Origin: Agromyces luteolus
Lineage (GTDB): Bacteria; Actinomycetota; Actinomycetes; Actinomycetales; Microbacteriaceae
Length of the DNA: 64,000 nt
Direction: 5' to 3'
Assembly (NCBI RefSeq): GCF_009729855.1
Contig: NZ_WODA01000014.1
Coordinates: 94,918-158,917 of the forward strand
The notes under the pieces are model-generated. The model had not been told where the DNA came from. It searched no databases and saw only the letters and a list, made by a program, of their open reading frames with translations. The first letter of the stretch is position 1. Every line of letters starts with the position of its first letter. A program made the position numbers and the translations under genes. Shown here in pieces: positions 37,769 to 47,690 of this stretch.

Positions 37769-37812
37769 GCTTTTTTGTGGGCCGCGTCCAAAGTCGGCTG
37801 GGAATCCGCCAA
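37769..37812. promoter_or_regulatory. Candidate operator region of accC, sharing motifs with accD
   Basis: GCTTTTTTGTGGG (37769-37781) followed by GGGAATCCGCCAA (37800-37812), which abuts the -10. The same two words are merged in one site before accD. TTTTGTGGG and TCCAAA (37787-37792) also form a weak inverted pair. Confidence 0.45.
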
Positions 37813-37818
37813 TAGGCT
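37813..37818 (+). promoter_or_regulatory. -10 element, leaderless promoter of accC
   Basis: TAGGCT with eight bases before the ATG of accC. The GGAATCC motif touches its 5' edge. Confidence 0.55.
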
Positions 37819-37826
37819 TGGTCATC

Positions 37827-39596
37827 ATGCGTCGCATCACCAAGGTCCTCATCGCCAACCGCGGCGAGATCGCCGTCCGCGTCATCCGCGCCGCTCGGGA
37901 CTCCGGGCTCGCCTCCGTCGCCGTCTACGCCGACCAGGACCGCGATGCGCGTCACGTGAAGCTGGCCGACGAGGCCTACGCCCTCGACGGTTCGACGAGC
38001 GCCGAGACCTACCTGGTGATCGACAAGCTCCTCTCGGTGGCGCGCCGCTCGGGCGCCGACGCCGTGCACCCGGGCTACGGCTTCCTCGCCGAGAACCCCG
38101 ACTTCGCCCGCGCGGTCATCGACGCCGGGCTGATCTGGATCGGGCCCTCGCCCGAGGCGATCGAGCGCCTCGGCGACAAGGTCTCGGCCCGCCACGTCGC
38201 CGAGAAGGTGGGCGCGCCGCTCGCTCCCGGCACCCTGAACCCCGTCGCGGATGCCGCGGAGGTGCTCGAGTTCGTCGACGTGCACGGGCTGCCCGTCGCG
38301 ATCAAGGCCGCGTTCGGCGGCGGCGGTCGCGGGCTCAAGGTCGCCCGCGAGCGCGGCGAGGTCGCGGAGCTCTTCGAGTCCGCGACCCGCGAGGCCGTCG
38401 CCGCGTTCGGTCGCGGCGAGTGCTTCGTCGAGAAGTACCTCGACAAGCCGCGTCACGTCGAGACCCAGTGCCTCGCCGACGAGCACGGCAACGTGGTCGT
38501 CGTCTCCACCCGCGACTGCTCGCTGCAGCGCCGCCACCAGAAGCTCGTGGAGGAGGCGCCCGCGCCGTTCCTCACCGACGAGCAGAACCGCCTGCTGTAC
38601 GAGTCGTCGAAGGCGATCCTCAAGGAGGTCGGCTACGTCGGCGCCGGCACGTGCGAGTTCCTCATCGGCCAGGACGGCACCGTCTCGTTCCTCGAGGTGA
38701 ACACCCGGCTCCAGGTCGAGCACCCCGTGTCCGAGGAGGTCACGGGCCTCGACCTCGTGCGCGAGCAGTTCCGCCTCGCCGAGGGCGGCGTCCTCGACTA
38801 CCCCGACCCCGTGACCACCGGCCACTCGTTCGAGTTCCGCATCAACGGCGAGGACCCGGGCCGCAACTTCCTCCCGGCGCCCGGGCCCATCCACCAGCTC
38901 CGCTTCCCCGGCGGCCCCGGCGTGCGCGTCGACTCCGGCGTCACGAGCGGCGACGAGATCTCGGGGGCGTTCGACTCGCTGCTCGCGAAGCTGATCGTGA
39001 CCGGCGCGACCCGCAAGGACGCGCTCGAGCGCGCGCGCCGCGCCCTCGACGAGTTCGACGTCGCCGGCCTGCCGACCGTGCTCCCCTTCCACCGCGACAT
39101 CGTCCGCAACGCGGCCTTCGCCCCCGAGGGCGACGAGCCGTTCTCGGTCTACACGCGCTGGATCGAGACCGAGTACGACAACCGGCTCGAGCCGTGGACC
39201 GGCGAGCTCGCCGAGACGAAGGGACCCGCCGCCCGCACGGCGCTCGTGGTCGAGGTCGACGGACGGCGCATCGAGGTGTCGCTTCCGAAGCGCCTCGCGG
39301 GCGCACCGTCGACGAACGGCACGCGCGGACCCGCGCCGCGTCGCCGCGCCGCGCACCACTCCGTGGACACGTCGACCGGCGACGCCGTGACGGCGCCGAT
39401 GCAGGCGACCGTCGTCAAGGTCGCCGTCGCCGAGGGCGACAAGGTCGTCAAGGGCGACCTGGTGCTCGTGCTCGAGGCGATGAAGATGGAGCAGCCCATC
39501 GTCGCCCACAAGGACGGCATCGTGGGCCTCGTCAACGCCGAGGCCGGCACGACCGTGTCGAGCGGTCACCTCCTGCTCTCGATCGCCGACGCCTAG
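37827..39596 (+). CDS. accC: Acyl-CoA carboxylase alpha subunit: biotin carboxylase plus biotin carrier domain
   Basis: The product has 589 residues, the AccA3/BccA fusion of actinobacteria. The biotin carboxylase part (1-450) has [46 protein letters not shown] (ATP-grasp glycine loop), [14 protein letters not shown] and the R of the VNTRLQVEH active site. After a variable linker, the carrier domain (about 515-589) has [12 protein letters not shown] and EAMKMEQP, with K553 as the biotinylated lysine, target of BirA. It makes carboxybiotin for AccD. Single biotinylated subunits often serve several carboxylases. Confidence 0.95.
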   Translation: MRRITKVLIANRGEIAVRVIRAARDSGLASVAVYADQDRDARHVKLADEAYALDGSTSAETYLVIDKLLSVARRSGADAVHPGYGFLAENPDFARAVIDAGLIWIGPSPEAIERLGDKVSARHVAEKVGAPLAPGTLNPVADAAEVLEFVDVHGLPVAIKAAFGGGGRGLKVARERGEVAELFESATREAVAAFGRGECFVEKYLDKPRHVETQCLADEHGNVVVVSTRDCSLQRRHQKLVEEAPAPFLTDEQNRLLYESSKAILKEVGYVGAGTCEFLIGQDGTVSFLEVNTRLQVEHPVSEEVTGLDLVREQFRLAEGGVLDYPDPVTTGHSFEFRINGEDPGRNFLPAPGPIHQLRFPGGPGVRVDSGVTSGDEISGAFDSLLAKLIVTGATRKDALERARRALDEFDVAGLPTVLPFHRDIVRNAAFAPEGDEPFSVYTRWIETEYDNRLEPWTGELAETKGPAARTALVVEVDGRRIEVSLPKRLAGAPSTNGTRGPAPRRRAAHHSVDTSTGDAVTAPMQATVVKVAVAEGDKVVKGDLVLVLEAMKMEQPIVAHKDGIVGLVNAEAGTTVSSGHLLLSIADA

Positions 39597-39644
39597 CCCC
39601 GGGTCGCGGGGCGCCGCCGTCCCAGGAGCGGCGGCGGCACCGCG

Positions 39645-41075
39645 CTAGCGGACGACGTGCATCGCGCGCGCGGCGTCGGTGAGCGAGCCCGTCAGCGACG
39701 GGTAGACCGGGAACGCCTCGGCGAACTGGTCGACCGTGAGCCGGTGCTCGACCGCGAGCGCGAGCGGGAAGATGAGCTCCGACGCCTTCGGCGCCACGAT
39801 CACGCCGCCGATGATCGCGCCCGACCCCGCCGAGGCGAACAGCTTCACGAAGCCGTCGCGGATGCCCATCATCTTCGCCCGCGGGTTCGACGCGAGCGGG
39901 AGCTTGTAGACGGTTCCGGGCACGACGCCCTCGTCGATCTCCTTCTCGGTCCAGCCGACCGTGGCGATCTCGGGCTGCGTGAAGATGTTCGAGGTGATGT
40001 TGCGGTTCTCCGGCGGGTTCACGATGTCGCCCATCGCATGGAACACGGCGGTGCGGCCCTGCATCGAGGCGACGGATGCCAGCGGCAGGAACGTCGTGCA
40101 GTCGCCCGCCGCGTAGATGTTCGGCATCGACGTGCGCGCGACCCGGTTGACGCGGATGTGGCCCGACTCGGCCAGCTGCACGCCGGCTTCCTCGAGGCCG
40201 AGGTCGGCCGTGTTCGGCACCGAGCCGACCGCCATGAGGCAGTGCGACCCGCGCACCTCGCGGCCGTCGGAGAGCGTCGCGAGCACCCCGTCGCCGTCGA
40301 CGACGACCGAGTCGGCGCGCGACTTCGAGAGCACCTTCATGCCGTTGCGCTTGAAGACCTTCTCGATCACGGCGGCCGCGTCAGCGTCCTCGCCGGGCAG
40401 CACGTGCTCGCGGCTGGAGATGAGCGTGACCTTCGCGCCGAGTGCGCGGTAGGCCGACGCGAACTCGGCCCCGGTGACACCGGAGCCGACGACTATCAGG
40501 TGCTCTGGCACCTGCTTCAGCGCGTAGAGCTCCGTCCACGTCAGGATCCGCTCGCCGTCGGGCACCGCCGACGGCAGCACGCGCGGCGTGGCGCCGGTCG
40601 AGATGACGAGCGTGTCGGCGTCGATGCGGTCGAAGTCCGTGCCGCCCTTGGCGGTCGCGACGATGATCGCGTTCGGGCCGTCGAGGCGGCCCTCGCCCTG
40701 GACGAGCCGCACGCCCGCGTCGAGCAGGTTCGTCCGCATGTCCTCCGACTGCTGGGCCGCGAGGCCGAGCAGGCGCTTGTTCACGGCCTGGAGGTTGATC
40801 GCGACATCCGGCTTCACGGCCTTCGCATCGCCGCCGCGCGCGAAGAACTGCACGCCGAGGTCGGCGGCCTCCTTGACGGCGTTCGAGGCCTCGGCGGTGG
40901 CGATGAGGGACTTCGACGGCACGACGTCGGTGAGCACGGCCGAGCCGCCGACCCCGGCCCGCTCGACGAGCGTGACCTCGGCGCCGAGCTGCGCGGCGGC
41001 GAGGGCGGCCTCGTACCCGCCGGGACCACCTCCGAGTACGGCGATCCTCTGGGTGCGCTCGAAGGTGGTGTGCAT
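39645..41075 (-). CDS. lpdA: LpdA-like NAD(P)H quinone reductase (dihydrolipoamide dehydrogenase family without redox cysteines)
   Basis: The product has 476 residues. It has the FAD fold AVLGGGPGGYEAALAAAQLG, the NAD fold IVVGSGVTGAEFASAYRALG, and NIYAAGDCT. The redox CxxxxC of lipoamide dehydrogenase is replaced by VGGSAVLTDVVPSKSL, without cysteines. M. tuberculosis LpdA (Rv3303c) shows the same change (GGAAVLDDCVPSK) and reduces quinones, so this is not the E3 of a 2-oxoacid dehydrogenase. The ATG at 41075 lies seven bases after GAGAAT, suggesting a leaderless start; an ATG at 41084 is the alternative. Confidence 0.85.
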   Translation of the reverse strand: MHTTFERTQRIAVLGGGPGGYEAALAAAQLGAEVTLVERAGVGGSAVLTDVVPSKSLIATAEASNAVKEAADLGVQFFARGGDAKAVKPDVAINLQAVNKRLLGLAAQQSEDMRTNLLDAGVRLVQGEGRLDGPNAIIVATAKGGTDFDRIDADTLVISTGATPRVLPSAVPDGERILTWTELYALKQVPEHLIVVGSGVTGAEFASAYRALGAKVTLISSREHVLPGEDADAAAVIEKVFKRNGMKVLSKSRADSVVVDGDGVLATLSDGREVRGSHCLMAVGSVPNTADLGLEEAGVQLAESGHIRVNRVARTSMPNIYAAGDCTTFLPLASVASMQGRTAVFHAMGDIVNPPENRNITSNIFTQPEIATVGWTEKEIDEGVVPGTVYKLPLASNPRAKMMGIRDGFVKLFASAGSGAIIGGVIVAPKASELIFPLALAVEHRLTVDQFAEAFPVYPSLTGSLTDAARAMHVVR

Positions 41076-41190
41076 GGCCCCCATTCTCGCGTACGCGCGG
41101 GCGACCGCGCGAACGCGGGCGGGCGAGCGGATGCCGCGCGCAGACGAGCACGTCGGCGCGCACGCCGTGCCGGGTCATCCGCCCCTTGCG

Positions 41191-41196
41191 TACGAT
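41191..41196 (+). promoter_or_regulatory. -10 element, leaderless promoter of the purine nucleoside phosphorylase gene
   Basis: TACGAT with six bases (GAGGGG) before the ATG. Confidence 0.55.
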
Positions 41197-41202
41197 GAGG
41201 GG

Positions 41203-42030
41203 ATGCAGCAGCAGAATCCGCTCGACGACCCCGCCGCCGACCCGTTCGCCGTCGCACGCGACGCGGCCGCCCGCATCGCGGAACTCACGGGCGTGGAGCG
41301 TCACGACGTCGCACTCACGCTCGGCTCGGGTTGGGGCGCCGCCGCCGGGCTCATCGGCGAGACCACGCACACGATCCCCGCCGATGAGGTCCCCGGGTTC
41401 TCGAAGCCCGCGCTCGAGGGCCACGTGGGCACGCTCCGCTCGGTCGCCCTGCCCGACGGCCGGCGTGCGCTCGTGATCGGCGCCCGCACGCACTACTACG
41501 AGGGCCACGGCGTGCGCCGGGTCGTCCATTCGGTCCGCACCGCCGCGGCGACGGGGGCGAAGACCATGATCCTCACCAACGGCGCGGGCGGCATCAAGGA
41601 GCACTGGACGCCCGGCACCCCGGTGCTGATCAGCGACCACATCAACCTCACCGCCGATTCGCCGCTCGAGGGCGCGACGTTCGTCGACCTGACCGACCTC
41701 TACTCGGCGCGACTGCGCGGCATCGCGAAGGGCATCGATCCGTCGCTGGACGAGGGCGTGTACGTGCAGTTCCGCGGCCCGCACTACGAGACGCCGGCCG
41801 AGGTCCAGATGGCGAAGGCGATCGGCGGCCACATCGTCGGCATGTCCACGGCGCTCGAGGCGATCGCGGCCCGCCAGGCCGGCATGGAGGTGCTCGGCAT
41901 GTCCCTCATCACGAACCTGGCGGCGGGCATCCAGACCACGCCGCTCAGCCACGAGGAGGTCATCGAGGCCGGACGGACGGCCGAGACGAAGATCTCCGAC
42001 CTGCTCGCGAAGGTCGTCGCGGCGATCTGA
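41203..42030 (+). CDS. pnp: Purine nucleoside phosphorylase
   Basis: The product has 275 residues. It splits inosine or guanosine (and deoxy forms) with phosphate into base and (deoxy)ribose-1-phosphate. Motifs: LGSGWGAAAGLI (phosphate loop), GARTHYYEGHGVRRVVHSVR, LTNGAGGIKEHWTPGTPVLISDHINLTA, YVQFRGPHYETPAEV and MSLITNLAAGI. It belongs to the trimeric class II group. The phosphosugar mutase gene follows after 86 bases and would use its product. No true ribosome site lies between the -10 and the ATG. Confidence 0.93.
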   Translation: MQQQNPLDDPAADPFAVARDAAARIAELTGVERHDVALTLGSGWGAAAGLIGETTHTIPADEVPGFSKPALEGHVGTLRSVALPDGRRALVIGARTHYYEGHGVRRVVHSVRTAAATGAKTMILTNGAGGIKEHWTPGTPVLISDHINLTADSPLEGATFVDLTDLYSARLRGIAKGIDPSLDEGVYVQFRGPHYETPAEVQMAKAIGGHIVGMSTALEAIAARQAGMEVLGMSLITNLAAGIQTTPLSHEEVIEAGRTAETKISDLLAKVVAAI

Positions 42031-42116
42031 CCCCGCCCCGCGACCCAGCAGAACCGAACACCGGAACGTCCCGCGCTGCCGGGCCCCGCCCGCCGCTACG
42101 AGAGAGAAGGCAACGG

Positions 42117-43799
42117 ATGCCAGAGCTCACCGACGCCGACCGCATCGCCCGCGCCGAGGCGTGGATCGCACAGGACCCCGACCCCGAGACGCGCGAGGAG
42201 CTCGCCGCGATCGTGGCGCGCGTGCGCGAGGGGGATGCCGCGGCATCCGCCGACCTGGCCGACCGCTTCGATGCGCGACTCGCCTTCGGCACCGCGGGCC
42301 TCCGCGGCGAGATCGCCGCCGGCCCCAACCGGATGAACCGCGTGCTCGTGTCGCAGGGCGCGGCCGGCCTCGCCGCCCACCTCGTCGAGACGTCGACGGA
42401 TGCCGCGGCGCCGAGCGTCGTCGTCGGCTACGACGGCCGGCGCAACTCCGAGGCGTTCGCGCGCGACGTCGCCGAGGTCATGGCGGGCGCGGGGCTCCGC
42501 GCCATCCTGCTCCCCCGGCTGCTGCCGACGCCCGTGCTGGCCTTCGCCGTCCGGCATCTCGGCACGAGCGCCGGGGTGATGATCACCGCGTCGCACAACC
42601 CGCCGAACGACAACGGCATGAAGGTGTACCTCGGCGGAGCCGACCAGGGCTCGCAGATCGTCGCTCCGGCCGACGCCGAGATCGCCGCGCAGATCGACCG
42701 GGTCGCTGCGACCGTCCCGGTCACCGAACTCCCGCGCGGAGCGTTCGAGACGGCAGGCGAATCCGTCGTCGACGCGTACGTCGACGCGACGGCGGCCGTG
42801 GCATCCGCCCCGGCGGCACAGCCGCGCGTGGTCTACACGGCGATGCACGGTGTGGGATGGGAGACGATGCGCCGGGTGCTCGAGGCCGCCGGCTTCGATG
42901 CGCCGTCGCTCGTCGCGGAGCAGATCGAGCCCGACGGCCGGTTCCCGACCGTCTCGTTCCCGAACCCCGAGGAGCCGGGCGCGATGGACCTGTCGTTCGC
43001 CGCGGCGCGGGCGGCCGGCGCCGACCTCGTCATCGCGAACGACCCCGACGCCGACCGGCTGGCCGTCGCGATCCCCGACGCCGCCGATCCCGAGGGCTAC
43101 CGCCGCCTGACGGGCAACGAGGTCGGGCTGCTCCTCGGCTGGCAGGTCGCCGAGGCGGCCGCGGGCTCGCACGGCACCCTCGCGTGCTCGATCGTCTCCT
43201 CCCCCGGCCTCGAGGCCGTGGCACGCGCGCACGGGCTCGACTTCCGCGCGACGCTCACCGGGTTCAAGTGGATCTCGCGCGCACCCGACCTCGTGTTCGG
43301 CTTCGAGGAGGCGCTCGGCTACCTCGTGAACCCCGGGACGGTCCGCGACAAGGACGGCATCTCGGCGGCGATCGCCTTCCTCTCCCTCGCGGCCCGGCTC
43401 GCGGCCGAGGGGCGCACGATCGCCGACCACCTCGACGACTTCGCCCTGCGGTTCGGGCGCTTCGACTCGAGCCAGGTGTCGATCCGCGTGACCGACCTGT
43501 CGCGCATCGCCGACGTCATGGCGCGCCTCCGGGCCGAGCCGCCGTCCGAGGTCGGCGGCATCGCGGTCGAGCGCATCGACGATCTCGCCGTCGGCGTCGA
43601 CGGCCACCCGCCGTCGGACGTCCTCCGCCTCGTGTTCGAGGGCGGCGCGCGCGTGATGGTGCGACCGAGCGGAACGGAGCCGAAGCTCAAGGTGTACATC
43701 GACGCGGTGGCGACCGACGGCTCGCTCGAGGAGCGTCGCGTCGCGGCATCCGATGCCGTCGCCCGCCTCGAGGCGGGGATGCGGGCGCTCGTCTCCTGA
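42117..43799 (+). CDS. Phosphohexomutase/phosphopentomutase family protein
   Basis: The product has 560 residues, the long form (PgcA/PGM2-like). It has RLAFGTAGLRGEIAAGPNRMN, the phosphoserine loop GVMITASHNPPNDNGMKVY, the metal loop ANDPDADRLAV, GYLVNPGTVRDKDGI and the phosphate-binding RPSGTEPKLKVY. Family members act on glucose-1-, mannose-1- or ribose-1-phosphate. Its place right after pnp favours ribose/deoxyribose-phosphate mutase activity (inference), though glucose-1-phosphate for RmlA and mannose-1-phosphate for ManC are also possible. AGAAGG lies upstream of the ATG. Confidence 0.88.
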   Translation: MPELTDADRIARAEAWIAQDPDPETREELAAIVARVREGDAAASADLADRFDARLAFGTAGLRGEIAAGPNRMNRVLVSQGAAGLAAHLVETSTDAAAPSVVVGYDGRRNSEAFARDVAEVMAGAGLRAILLPRLLPTPVLAFAVRHLGTSAGVMITASHNPPNDNGMKVYLGGADQGSQIVAPADAEIAAQIDRVAATVPVTELPRGAFETAGESVVDAYVDATAAVASAPAAQPRVVYTAMHGVGWETMRRVLEAAGFDAPSLVAEQIEPDGRFPTVSFPNPEEPGAMDLSFAAARAAGADLVIANDPDADRLAVAIPDAADPEGYRRLTGNEVGLLLGWQVAEAAAGSHGTLACSIVSSPGLEAVARAHGLDFRATLTGFKWISRAPDLVFGFEEALGYLVNPGTVRDKDGISAAIAFLSLAARLAAEGRTIADHLDDFALRFGRFDSSQVSIRVTDLSRIADVMARLRAEPPSEVGGIAVERIDDLAVGVDGHPPSDVLRLVFEGGARVMVRPSGTEPKLKVYIDAVATDGSLEERRVAASDAVARLEAGMRALVS

Positions 43800-43850
43800 C
43801 GGACGCCGCCGTCCCGCCGGCGACGGCGGCGAAGCACCGCGCCTGCGCGC

Positions 43851-44135
43851 TCAGCCGAGCGACGCGTCGAGCCGCCGGCCGATCTCCTCGACGTCGAAGT
43901 AGTTCTCGACCTCGATGACCTCCGCCCAGGTCCGGCCGAGCTCCTCCCGGACCCGGTCGGCGAGTTCCGTCGAGGTGAGCACGACCTGCGCGTCCGCCGC
44001 CGCCTCGCGCAGCCCCGCCAGGCCGCTCGCCGTCACCTCGGCCGTGAGGCCGAGCCGCTCGAGCGCCCGCTCGGCGTTGCCCTTGAGGATGGCCGAGGTG
44101 CCGACGCCGACCCCGCAGACCGCGACGATCCTCAT
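43851..44135 (-). CDS. PTS EIIB component, ascorbate (UlaB/SgaB)-like
   Basis: The product has 94 residues. It has RIVAVCGVGVGTSAILKGN, the P-loop with phosphorylated Cys (C7) of lactose/ascorbate-class EIIB domains. It would take phosphate from the EIIA encoded just upstream (ATGA overlap) and pass it to a sugar in an EIIC transporter. No EIIC gene is present in this window, so either it works with a distant EIIC or the pair has a regulatory use. Confidence 0.85.
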   Translation of the reverse strand: MRIVAVCGVGVGTSAILKGNAERALERLGLTAEVTASGLAGLREAAADAQVVLTSTELADRVREELGRTWAEVIEVENYFDVEEIGRRLDASLG

Positions 44136-44620
44136 GACGACGGCTCCGCGGCATCCGTCGGCCGGTCGCCCTCGCCACCCGCGACGCGCAGGACCGCGCG
44201 CACCTCGGCCGCCGTCTCCGCGGTCGCGATGCGGTCGATCGCGTCGCGCTCGTTGAAGACGTTGGCGAGGTCGGCGACGCTCGCGACGTGCTCCTCGGCG
44301 TTGGAGACCGCGAGTCCCAGCACCACGCGGACGGGATCGTTGTGCGGATGTCCGAACGCGACGGGCTCGGCGAGGGTCACGACCGACAGGCCGCTCCGGC
44401 GCACGTCGGGCCCGGGTCGGGCGTGCGCGAGCGCCAGGCCGGGTGCGATCACGATGTACGCCCCGAACTCCACGAGCACGTCGATCATGCGGTCGGCGTA
44501 TCCCGGAAGCGTCGCACCGGACCGGGCGAGCGCACGCCCGGCGGCGCGGACGGCGTCGCGCCAGTCTGCGACGTCGGCGCGCAGCACGATCGCGTCGTCG
44601 GGAAGCGGAGGGAGGGTCAT
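44132..44620 (-). CDS. PTS EIIA component, mannitol/ascorbate class
   Basis: The product has 162 residues. VIAPGLALAHARPGPDVRRSG contains the phosphoacceptor histidine H66 (AHARP motif of EIIA-2/UlaC domains). GHPHNDPVRVVLGLAVSNAEEH is the second conserved block. It takes phosphate from HPr. The gene is downstream of the adenosine deaminase gene (123 bases, GC-rich, no clear promoter) and overlaps the EIIB gene. The lack of EIIC is odd. Confidence 0.85.
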   Translation of the reverse strand: MTLPPLPDDAIVLRADVADWRDAVRAAGRALARSGATLPGYADRMIDVLVEFGAYIVIAPGLALAHARPGPDVRRSGLSVVTLAEPVAFGHPHNDPVRVVLGLAVSNAEEHVASVADLANVFNERDAIDRIATAETAAEVRAVLRVAGGEGDRPTDAAEPSS

Positions 44621-44743
44621 CGATGTCCGTTCGGCGGGTGGTCCTGGTGATCTGGTGGAGCGCCGGTCGGCGCGTCGCCCGGGGTTCGCGGTCTCGGCGG
44701 GGCCGGCCTCGCCGGGCGCTTCGGCCCGAGGCCGAGGCCCGGC

Positions 44744-45865
44744 TCAGGCCTCGTCGAAGCCGTCCTGGATCTGCTCCACGAGGTCCTCGCGGTCGTCGAG
44801 CGGGAGGAAGGCCGCCGCGGCGGCGTTGAGCTGGAAGACCTCGAAGTCGTCGAGGTCGTAGCCGAACGCGTCCGAGAGCAGCGCGAGCTCGCGCGAGAGA
44901 GAGGTGCCCGACTGGAGTCGGTTGTCGGTGTTGACGGTGACGCGGAAGCCCAGCTGGTACAGGAGGTCGAACGGATGGTCGACGAGCTCGTCGCCCCACG
45001 CCGCGATGGCGCCCGTCTGCAGGTTCGACGACGGGCTCGTCTCGAGCGCGATCTCGCGGTCGCGCACCCACTGGGCGATCGGACCGAGCGACACGTACGT
45101 GTTCTCGTCGTCCTGCCGCTCGATGGTGAGGTCCTCCGCCAGCCGCACGCCGTGGCCGAGACGCAGCGCTCGGCCGTCGAACAGGGCGCTCCGGATCGAA
45201 TCCAGGCCGTCGGCCTCCCCCGCGTGCACGGTCACCGGCATGAACCGGGTCGCGAGGAAGTCGAACGCGGTGCGGTGCCGGCTCGGCGGGAACCCGGCCT
45301 CGGCGCCCGCGATGTCGAAGCCCACGACCCCGCGATCGCGATGCCGCACGGCCAGCTCGGCGATCTCGAGACCCCGATCGGCGTGGCGCATGGCGGTGAT
45401 GAGCTGGCCGACGCGGATGCGTGCGCCCTGGCGCCGCACGTCGTCGACGCCCTGCTCGAGGCCCGCCTGCACGGCCTCGACGGCGTCGTCCAGCGAGAGC
45501 CCGCGCGTGAGGTGCTGCTCGGGCGCCCAGCGCACCTCTCCGTAGATCACGCCGTCCTCGGCGAGGTCGTTGACGAACTCGCGTGCCACGCGCGCCAACC
45601 CGTCGCGGGTCTGCATGACGGCCGTGGTCACGTCGAACGTCTTCAGGTACTCGACGAGCGAACCCGAGTCGGACTGGTCGGCGAACCATCGACCGAGATC
45701 GTCGGCCTCGGTCGCCGGCAGTTCGAACCCGACCTCGTCGGCGAGCTCGATGACGGTCTGCGGCCGCAGTCCGCCGTCGAGGTGATCGTGCAGCGAGATC
45801 TTCGGCAGCGACCGGATGTCGGTGCCGTCCCCCTCGATCCGGTATTCGGTCGCGTGCGTGTCCAC
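44744..45865 (-). CDS. add: Adenosine deaminase
   Basis: The product has 373 residues. It hydrolyses adenosine to inosine, feeding the nucleoside phosphorylase at 41203. Zinc and catalytic motifs: LPKISLHDHLDGGLRP, VTVHAGEADGLDSI (catalytic Glu after AG), LRLGHGVRL and RVTVNTDNRLQSG (zinc Asp). The start is GTG, six bases after a TATCGT, so probably leaderless and separately promoted from the thymidine phosphorylase operon upstream. Confidence 0.93.
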   Translation of the reverse strand: MDTHATEYRIEGDGTDIRSLPKISLHDHLDGGLRPQTVIELADEVGFELPATEADDLGRWFADQSDSGSLVEYLKTFDVTTAVMQTRDGLARVAREFVNDLAEDGVIYGEVRWAPEQHLTRGLSLDDAVEAVQAGLEQGVDDVRRQGARIRVGQLITAMRHADRGLEIAELAVRHRDRGVVGFDIAGAEAGFPPSRHRTAFDFLATRFMPVTVHAGEADGLDSIRSALFDGRALRLGHGVRLAEDLTIERQDDENTYVSLGPIAQWVRDREIALETSPSSNLQTGAIAAWGDELVDHPFDLLYQLGFRVTVNTDNRLQSGTSLSRELALLSDAFGYDLDDFEVFQLNAAAAAFLPLDDREDLVEQIQDGFDEA

Positions 45866-45871
45866 CCCACC

Positions 45872-45877
45872 ACGATA
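45872..45877 (-). promoter_or_regulatory. -10 element, leaderless promoter of add
   Basis: TATCGT on the minus strand, six bases (GGTGGG) before the GTG start. Confidence 0.5.
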
Positions 45878-45956
45878 GCGGCGCACACCCTCGCCGACGC
45901 AGGGAAATCCCTGCGTGCGACGGCGCGCGACGCAACGGACGTGCGCGTCGACGGGG

Positions 45957-47254
<1,298 letters not shown>

Positions 47255-47258
<4 letters not shown>

Positions 47259-47674
47259 GCGCTCTCCCCCCGGAACTCGGCGAGCTGGCGCGGCCCGAAC
47301 GCGTCGGGCAGCACCTCGTCGATGGTCTTCAGGCCGGACACCGTCTCGAGGACCATGCCCTCCGCGGAGTGCTCGTAGAGCAGCTGACGGCACCGGCCGC
47401 ACGGCATGAGGACGTTCCCGTGGCCGTCGACGCACGTGAAGGCGACGAGCTTGCCGCCACCCGACATGACGAGGGCGGAGACGAGCGAGCACTCGGCGCA
47501 GAGGGTCACGCCGTAGGAGGCGTTCTCGACGTTGCAGCCGCTGACGACGCGGCCGTCGTCGGCGATGGCCGCGGCCCCGACGGGGAACTGGGAGTACGGC
47601 GCGTAGGCCTTCGCCATCGCCTCACGGGCGATCTCGCGCAGGTGGTCCCAGTCGATCGACTGGTGGTCGGTCAT
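47255..47674 (-). CDS. cdd: Cytidine deaminase
   Basis: The product has 139 residues, the short homotetrameric type. It deaminates cytidine and deoxycytidine. Zinc-binding motifs TLCAECSLVSAL (CAE, with catalytic Glu) and MPCGRCRQLL (PCxxC) are present, with substrate-binding SGCNVENASYG. It lies 16 bases after the permease gene and overlaps deoA, so imported cytidine is turned to uridine by the same operon. Confidence 0.95.
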
Positions 47675-47690
47675 GGGTGCAGCTCCTCGG

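Noticed and set aside
37691..37776. Rho-independent maf terminator ending in the T6 tract before accC
   Set aside because: No convincing GC-rich stem directly precedes the T-tract; the tract is better explained as part of the word shared with accD.
39645..41075. E3 dihydrolipoamide dehydrogenase
   Set aside because: The redox-active cysteine pair is absent and no 2-oxoacid dehydrogenase genes are near.
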